Shown here piece after piece: positions 59,884 through 64,000 of a stretch of DNA of 64,000 nt (its first letter is position 1; each line of letters starts with the position of its first letter). The stretch lies in NCBI RefSeq assembly GCF_004120195.1, contig NZ_SCHN01000006.1:372001-436000 (forward strand). Direction: 5' to 3'. The DNA is from Enterovibrio baiacu. GTDB lineage: Bacteria; Pseudomonadota; Gammaproteobacteria; Enterobacterales; Vibrionaceae. The translations under genes and the position numbers were made by a program. The notes beneath the pieces were generated by a model that was not told the DNA's origin, did not search any database, and worked only from the letters and a program-made list of their open reading frames with translations.

Positions 59884-61554
59884 TTATTCTGCGATAATGT
59901 ACATATCTTTCGAGTAGATATTGTCCTGAGGGTTTTGATCTGGGTAGCCACCTACTGCCGTGCTCACCAAGCGTGGTTGCACATATTGGTAGATAGGGGC
60001 AATTGGCATATCCTGCGCCAATTGCGCTTCGGCAATTGCATAGAACTTGTTACGTTCTTCTTCAGTTTTCGCCACTTTCACCGCGTCGTTCATCGCTTTG
60101 TCAAAGATAGCGCTCGAGTATTTCTGATCGTTCGAACCATTTTCCGTCATTGCAATGGCAAGGAAGGTAGAGGCCTCGTTGTAATCCGCACACCAGCCCG
60201 CACGGCGTACATCGAAGTCGCCTTGCTTACTGCTGTCGAGGTAAGTTTTCCACTCTTGGTTTTCGAGGTTTACGCTAACGAAGTTACCCAGCGATTTTTT
60301 CCACATAGATTGTGCTGCAACAGCAATCTTTTTGTGGTTTTCACTGGTGTTGTAGAGCAGCGTGAAATCAAGAGGATTTTCTGCATCGAAGCCTGCTTCA
60401 GCCAACAACTCCTTAGCTTTGGCATCTCGTTCTTGTTGAGACATTGATGCATATTCAGGCGTTTCAGGATTAAATCCAGTAATCCCACTGTGCGTCAACG
60501 CATATGCAGGTTTCTGTCCCTGACCAAGGATAGCTTTAGTTACAACATCACGGTCAATGGTGTAAGACAGAGCTTTACGTACACGAACGTCATCAAATGG
60601 CGCACGTTGTGTATTGAAGCCGTAGTAGTAGGTACACAGGTTTGGCGAAACGACGATATTGTCGGGATATTCAGTTTCCAGACGACGGAATTGCTCGTTT
60701 GGCACCTCATAAGTGATGTCGATTTCACCAGAAAGGAAGCGATTCATTTCCGCGTTTTGGTTTTCAATCGGCAGGAAAGTGACTTTGTCGATAACGGTAT
60801 CTGCGTTATCCCAATAGTTTTCGTTACGCTCGAGAACGATTTTCTCGTTCACCACCCAGTCTTTCAAAACATAAGCACCGTTACCGACAAACACACCAGG
60901 CTTCGTCCAGGAGTCTTTGAAATTCTCAACGGTAGAGCGATGAACTGGGTACATGGTGGTGTGCGCCATCATCTTCACGAAGTATGGTAATGGAACCTCG
61001 GTTTCAAGCACCAGTGTGTGGTCATCAATCGCTTTCACACCCAGTTCACTCGCTGGCTTTTTACCAGAAGTCACGTCTTTCGCGTTCTTCATCTTGGTGT
61101 ATTCAATATACCAAGCATAAGGTGACGCGGTTGCCGGATCGGCTGCGCGTTTAAAGCTGTATTCGAAATCTTGTGCAGTGACAGGATCACCGTTTGACCA
61201 CTTCGCGTCTTTGCGAATTTTAAAGGTAAAGGTTTGGTTATCTTCTGTTGACCAAGATTCAGCGGTACCCGGAATGGTATTACCCAAATCATCTTGAATC
61301 ACAAGACCTTCCATCAGGTCACGAAGAACGTGAGACTCTGGCACACCTTCCACTTTGTGAGGATCAAGTGAAGCGACTTCAGTGCCGTTACCACGAACGA
61401 GTTCCTGCACTTCCGCCAATTTTGTTTCTGTTGCTTGAGGCTGGGCTTCGGGCTGCGTTGCTTGAGTTTCTTCTGGTTTATTATCACAACCAGCTAAACC
61501 GAGAGAAAGACCAGCGCCCAACAGCAGCGCCTGAGTGATTTTGTTCTTATACAT
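59884..61554 (-). CDS. oppA: Oligopeptide-binding protein OppA (lipoprotein)
   Basis: A 556-residue family 5 solute-binding protein. The signal sequence MYKNKITQALLLGAGLSLGL ends in the lipobox LAGC, so the mature protein should be a lipoprotein; E. coli OppA is soluble. The residue after the Cys is Asp, the classical signal for retention in the inner membrane. A Gln/Thr/Pro-rich linker (about 30-50) precedes the binding domain, which starts VQELVRGNGTEVASLDPHKV. GGAG lies eight bases before the chosen ATG; the frame extends 44 codons upstream without family likeness. First gene of the operon. Confidence 0.96.
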   Translation of the reverse strand: MYKNKITQALLLGAGLSLGLAGCDNKPEETQATQPEAQPQATETKLAEVQELVRGNGTEVASLDPHKVEGVPESHVLRDLMEGLVIQDDLGNTIPGTAESWSTEDNQTFTFKIRKDAKWSNGDPVTAQDFEYSFKRAADPATASPYAWYIEYTKMKNAKDVTSGKKPASELGVKAIDDHTLVLETEVPLPYFVKMMAHTTMYPVHRSTVENFKDSWTKPGVFVGNGAYVLKDWVVNEKIVLERNENYWDNADTVIDKVTFLPIENQNAEMNRFLSGEIDITYEVPNEQFRRLETEYPDNIVVSPNLCTYYYGFNTQRAPFDDVRVRKALSYTIDRDVVTKAILGQGQKPAYALTHSGITGFNPETPEYASMSQQERDAKAKELLAEAGFDAENPLDFTLLYNTSENHKKIAVAAQSMWKKSLGNFVSVNLENQEWKTYLDSSKQGDFDVRRAGWCADYNEASTFLAIAMTENGSNDQKYSSAIFDKAMNDAVKVAKTEEERNKFYAIAEAQLAQDMPIAPIYQYVQPRLVSTAVGGYPDQNPQDNIYSKDMYIIAE

Positions 61555-62086
61555 GCAGATACTCCAATCTATCCTTAAGTTGCATCCATGACACTCTCTG
61601 TCAGCGTGATAAAAATGGCCAATATGAAGCAAATGGGCCGATCCTAATTCGCACACTGTACGGAGAATTGTTTGAAACATTACCAAGCATCAAATTAATT
61701 TGCTACATAATAAACAATAAAAGTCACATAAACCCAACATGAGATGAAATATCAGCATATAACTCCAATTCAGCTCCAACTAGTGAACATAAACTTCAAC
61801 CGAACACATATTCAAAGAGAAAAATCGTACAAAAAACCTAATCCGAGCATTAATTAAGCATTAAAAACTGCAATTAAGTGAATTATTTACAACAAAAATC
61901 GTTAACAACTCGATATCAGGAAGATAATAAATTTGTCTAATAAATCATTTTTTACGCATAGTTATTGAAGGGTTTTGACGCAGAACGCGCACTTAAAGAA
62001 GGGGTATTGATTTTTTACTCAATTAATTAAAGCGGTGAGCGTTAACAATAAAGACACACAATTCGTAACATTTCATTCTGTGTATA
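61555..62086. other. AT-rich upstream region of oppA
   Basis: About 530 very AT-rich bases with many TTAATTAA-like and AATTAAG repeats, as is common for Lrp or H-NS bound regions. A short hairpin TGACA-GAGAG-TGTCA lies about 35 bases upstream of the oppA ATG, in the likely leader. I see no gene here. Confidence 0.45.
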
Positions 62087-62118
62087 TAAAAGAAAAGCCA
62101 GTTATCAACTGGCTCTTT
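62087..62118 (-). terminator. Rho-independent terminator of the 52-aa gene
   Basis: AGCCAGTT-GAT-AACTGGCT on the minus strand (62114-62096) followed by TTTCTTTTAT. It lies 35 bases downstream of the small gene's stop codon. Confidence 0.8.
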
Positions 62119-62149
62119 GTGAATGTTATTTTCGAAAGTGACGACGAAT

Positions 62150-62308
62150 CTATTTCTGCTGATCGTTAAGCTCGAGAGCACCGTCGTCTGATTTGCTTTG
62201 GCTCTTCCCTTCTACAAGCGAATCATCTTTTTGATGCTTCATCTCTTCCGGCAAGATATCTTCCATCATTTGTTTCATGCGCTTATTACTAATGCGTTTG
62301 TGTCCCAT
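62150..62308 (-). CDS. Small basic-acidic protein of 52 residues, unknown function
   Basis: The frame starts MGHKRISNKRMKQMMEDILP and ends ALELNDQQK. It is preceded by a perfect AGGAGG with seven bases to the ATG and followed by its own terminator, so it has the full anatomy of a gene. The N-terminal 12 residues are strongly basic, the middle may form a helix (MKQMMEDILPEEMKHQ), and the rest is polar and probably disordered. No membrane segment, Cys or known motif. It lies alone between oppA and the next short transcript. I do not recognise it. Confidence 0.75.
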   Translation of the reverse strand: MGHKRISNKRMKQMMEDILPEEMKHQKDDSLVEGKSQSKSDDGALELNDQQK

Positions 62309-62611
62309 AACGGTCCTCCTGATTGTGATGTTCTCTCAGGCACAAATACTCCTAGTGCTTAATAAGCGTAGCAAAGCCTAGGATCTTGCTTGATCCACAT
62401 TTGACACATTGAGAGATCAAACACAACATTGCGGCTTCTTCGTGCATTCGTAAGTTTTTAATAACTAAACGGAATAAAAATTTTACTGGTTAGAATATAT
62501 TCACGATCAACACAAAAGTGACTCTGTTTCAATTGTTAAAGTCTTATTTTTTGAGCAATATAGCGCCAGTACCGATGTAATGAAGCCTCGCTTTTTCGGC
62601 ACAGAGGTGCA
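62309..62611. other. Intergenic region upstream of the 52-aa gene
   Basis: About 300 bases that should contain the leftward promoter of the 52-residue protein gene. Apart from AT-rich stretches I see no structure that can be named. Confidence 0.35.
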
Positions 62612-62640
62612 TTGTTCGCAAAAAAACAACTAACTATATT
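62612..62640 (+). promoter_or_regulatory. Sigma-70-like promoter candidate
   Basis: TTGTTC (62612-62617) and TATATT (62635-62640) with a 17-base spacer. It would start a transcript of about 185 nucleotides ending at the terminator at 62831. Confidence 0.5.
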
Positions 62641-62667
62641 AACGATCAGAGAAAGAGAAACGATAAA

Positions 62668-62781
62668 ATGAGACCCGCTGGTGCCAACTCAAGACCCCTG
62701 TGCTCTCGCGTCCGACACGGCTTTATTCCAACTGCTCCCAAGAAGCAGGTAAAAGAAGAAAAGCAACTAGGTAGCCGCTGA
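62668..62781 (+). CDS. Possible 37-residue small protein or small RNA
   Basis: An ATG frame of 37 codons reads MRPAGANSRPLCSRVRHGFI then PTAPKKQVKEEKQLGSR. It is very basic and rich in Pro, Ser and Arg. The upstream GAGAAA is only a weak ribosome-binding site. A good promoter precedes it and a strong terminator follows, so a short transcript of about 185 nucleotides is well supported, but whether it is translated or acts as an RNA is open. No known family is recognised. Confidence 0.45.
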   Translation: MRPAGANSRPLCSRVRHGFIPTAPKKQVKEEKQLGSR

Positions 62782-62802
62782 AACACAACCAGACATCAAC
62801 TG

Positions 62803-62831
62803 ATAGCCTCTCTTTGAGAGGCTATTTTTTT
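62803..62831 (+). terminator. Rho-independent terminator of the short transcript
   Basis: ATAGCCTCTC-TTT-GAGAGGCTAT followed by seven T residues. Confidence 0.92.
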
Positions 62832-63149
62832 GCCTTAAACGCAGTCAATATGCGCAAAGAAAACACATGCCGAAATTATCAACGCCCCGCTTAACAACTT
62901 CTGTCTATGTAAACCCACTTATTTTCGCACGATGAATAAGTCCTGTTTTTTTGTGACCTCCTGTCCGAAAAATAACCGCAATGTAACAAGATTGTTAATC
63001 CTTTATCGCTATTGCCTCTAAATCCTCGACGAGATTTTTTGCCATCTTTCCCATTCAGAACAAGTATCTGAGATGAGCCAATTCAACAAGGCTCATATTT
63101 ACGCGATGAATAGATATTTCGCGATATAAATTTTTGAGGGATAAAAAGG
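62832..63149. other. Upstream region of the chitinase gene
   Basis: About 320 bases expected to hold the chiA promoter. GAGGG at 63136-63140 and AAGG at 63146-63149 precede the ATG; GAGGG has the better spacing. No other structure is evident. Confidence 0.4.
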
Positions 63150-64000
63150 ATGAACAAACGTGTATTTCTAAGAGGGTTAGCCTCTGCGTCAATTGCGAGC
63201 GCCTTATCGCTGCCCGCAATCGCCGCACCTGGTGCTCCTCAGATTTCTTGGATGGAATCGAACTTCTCCATCATCGAAGTAAACGACGCTGCCTCTGCAT
63301 ACAAAGATCTTGTCACTGTTAAACCTTTCGCAGAAGTGCCTGTTACTTGGGACCGTTGGTCTGGAGAGCCGGGTGACACATGGCGCGTACTATTGAACGG
63401 CGTCGTTGCACATGAAGCCAGCGTAACGCCATCAGCCAGCCAAAAAGAATCGACAGTTCTGCAAGTCGCGAAAGGCGGCAAATATGACATGGTTGTCGAA
63501 CTCTGTAGTGGTACAGGCGCAGCACAAGCCTGTACACCAAGCGCACCAAAACAAATCGTTGTTGCGGATACCGACGGTAGCCACCTCGACCCTCTCGCTA
63601 TGAACGTTGATCCCAACAACGGAAGCTATGTAACGCCTGCTGACACGGTTGTCGGTGCGTACTTTGTGGAATGGGGTGTTTATGGCAGAAAATTCCCTGT
63701 AGATAAAATTCCAGCGCAAAACCTGACACACATCATTTATGGCTTTGTGCCTATTTGTGGCAACAACCCTTCTTTAGAAGACGGCCCTCTTGCAGCTCTT
63801 AACCGTGCTTGTGCAGGCATGCCTGACTATGAAGTGGTCATCCATGACCCGTGGGCAGCCGTTCAAATGCCGCATCCACAGTCAGGCCAAAGCCACTCCT
63901 CTTCTTACAAAGGAACTTATGGTCAGATCATGGCGCTTAAACAACGCTACCCTGATCTAAAAATTCTCCCTTCTATCGGCGGCTGGACGCTTTCTGACCC
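63150..64000 (+). CDS. chiA: Chitinase A, glycoside hydrolase family 18 (N-terminal part)
   Basis: About 283 residues are present; the gene runs off the right edge. A Sec signal peptide (MNKRVFLRGLASASIASALS, cleavage near AIAA) is followed by a fibronectin-III-like ChiN domain (about 27-140, APQISWMESNFSIIEVND) that guides the chitin chain. The GH18 barrel starts at VVGAYFVEWGVYGRKFPVDK (about 167-186) and reaches LKILPSIGGWTLSD, the strand before the catalytic DGxDxDWE, which lies outside the window. It is secreted and cuts chitin into GlcNAc oligomers, typical of vibrios. The ATG at 63150 is supported by the signal peptide. Confidence 0.93.
   Translation, partial: MNKRVFLRGLASASIASALSLPAIAAPGAPQISWMESNFSIIEVNDAASAYKDLVTVKPFAEVPVTWDRWSGEPGDTWRVLLNGVVAHEASVTPSASQKESTVLQVAKGGKYDMVVELCSGTGAAQACTPSAPKQIVVADTDGSHLDPLAMNVDPNNGSYVTPADTVVGAYFVEWGVYGRKFPVDKIPAQNLTHIIYGFVPICGNNPSLEDGPLAALNRACAGMPDYEVVIHDPWAAVQMPHPQSGQSHSSSYKGTYGQIMALKQRYPDLKILPSIGGWTLSD

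Noticed and set aside
59839-60447. 202-codon frame antisense to oppA
   Set aside because: Overlaps the oppA-oppB terminator and the conserved C-terminal part of oppA on the other strand.

Overview
The window reads as a chromosomal segment of a marine gammaproteobacterium of the family Vibrionaceae. The gene blocks lrp/ald, ftsK-lolA-rarA-serS, trxB-cydDC-aat-bpt-infA, clpSA/cspD, icd/rluE/mnmA/hflD/purB and oppABCDF, plus a ChiA-type chitinase, fit this family. Grimontia, Enterovibrio or a Photobacterium relative are the best guesses by inference; no rRNA or other decisive marker is present. I found no insertion sequence, prophage, integron, CRISPR array, tRNA or rRNA.

Layout. (1) 1-13.3 kb is the most accessory-looking part and lies between two cysB-type regulator genes. 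It holds a membrane-anchored coiled-coil protein, a methyl-accepting chemotaxis protein (MCP) coupled to an orphan ABC solute-binding protein, a DUF3100 transporter/M20 amidohydrolase operon, and an acid-stress module: arginine decarboxylase (adiA) divergent from a PotE-like antiporter and a small secreted His-rich protein. (2) 13.5-28 kb is mixed housekeeping: a low-molecular-weight phosphatase, a dienelactone hydrolase-like protein, cobO, a YdjM-like membrane protein, a CBS-domain protein, AsmA, dcd, udk, the Fe-S carrier Mrp divergent from metG, an unknown helical protein and an Aer-type aerotaxis receptor. (3) 28-46.9 kb is conserved core: serS, rarA, lolA, ftsK, lrp divergent from ald, trxB, cydDC, aat, bpt, infA, clpA, clpS and cspD. 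(4) 47-56 kb has a secreted di-haem peroxidase, icd, rluE, mnmA, hflD, purB and roxA. (5) 56-64 kb has a complete oppABCDF operon, two very small genes or transcripts, and the 5' part of a chitinase gene cut by the window end.

Functional themes are taxis and nutrient sensing (MCP, solute-binding protein, Aer), acid and polyamine metabolism (AdiA and antiporter), peptide uptake (Opp), chitin breakdown (ChiA), protein quality control by the N-end rule (Aat, Bpt, ClpS, ClpA), and respiratory biogenesis (CydDC, TrxB).

The most notable non-coding structure is a dispersed palindromic repeat. A 285-bp copy with about 40-bp terminal inverted repeats sits directly upstream of roxA, a diverged copy lies before the di-haem peroxidase gene, and a solo arm lies in the adiA upstream region. 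Other items worth a look are two sigma-28-like promoter candidates near the chemotaxis genes, stacked palindromes in front of aer, a terminator between oppA and oppB, a hairpin over the infA ribosome-binding region, and a CysB paralogue with altered ligand-contact positions.
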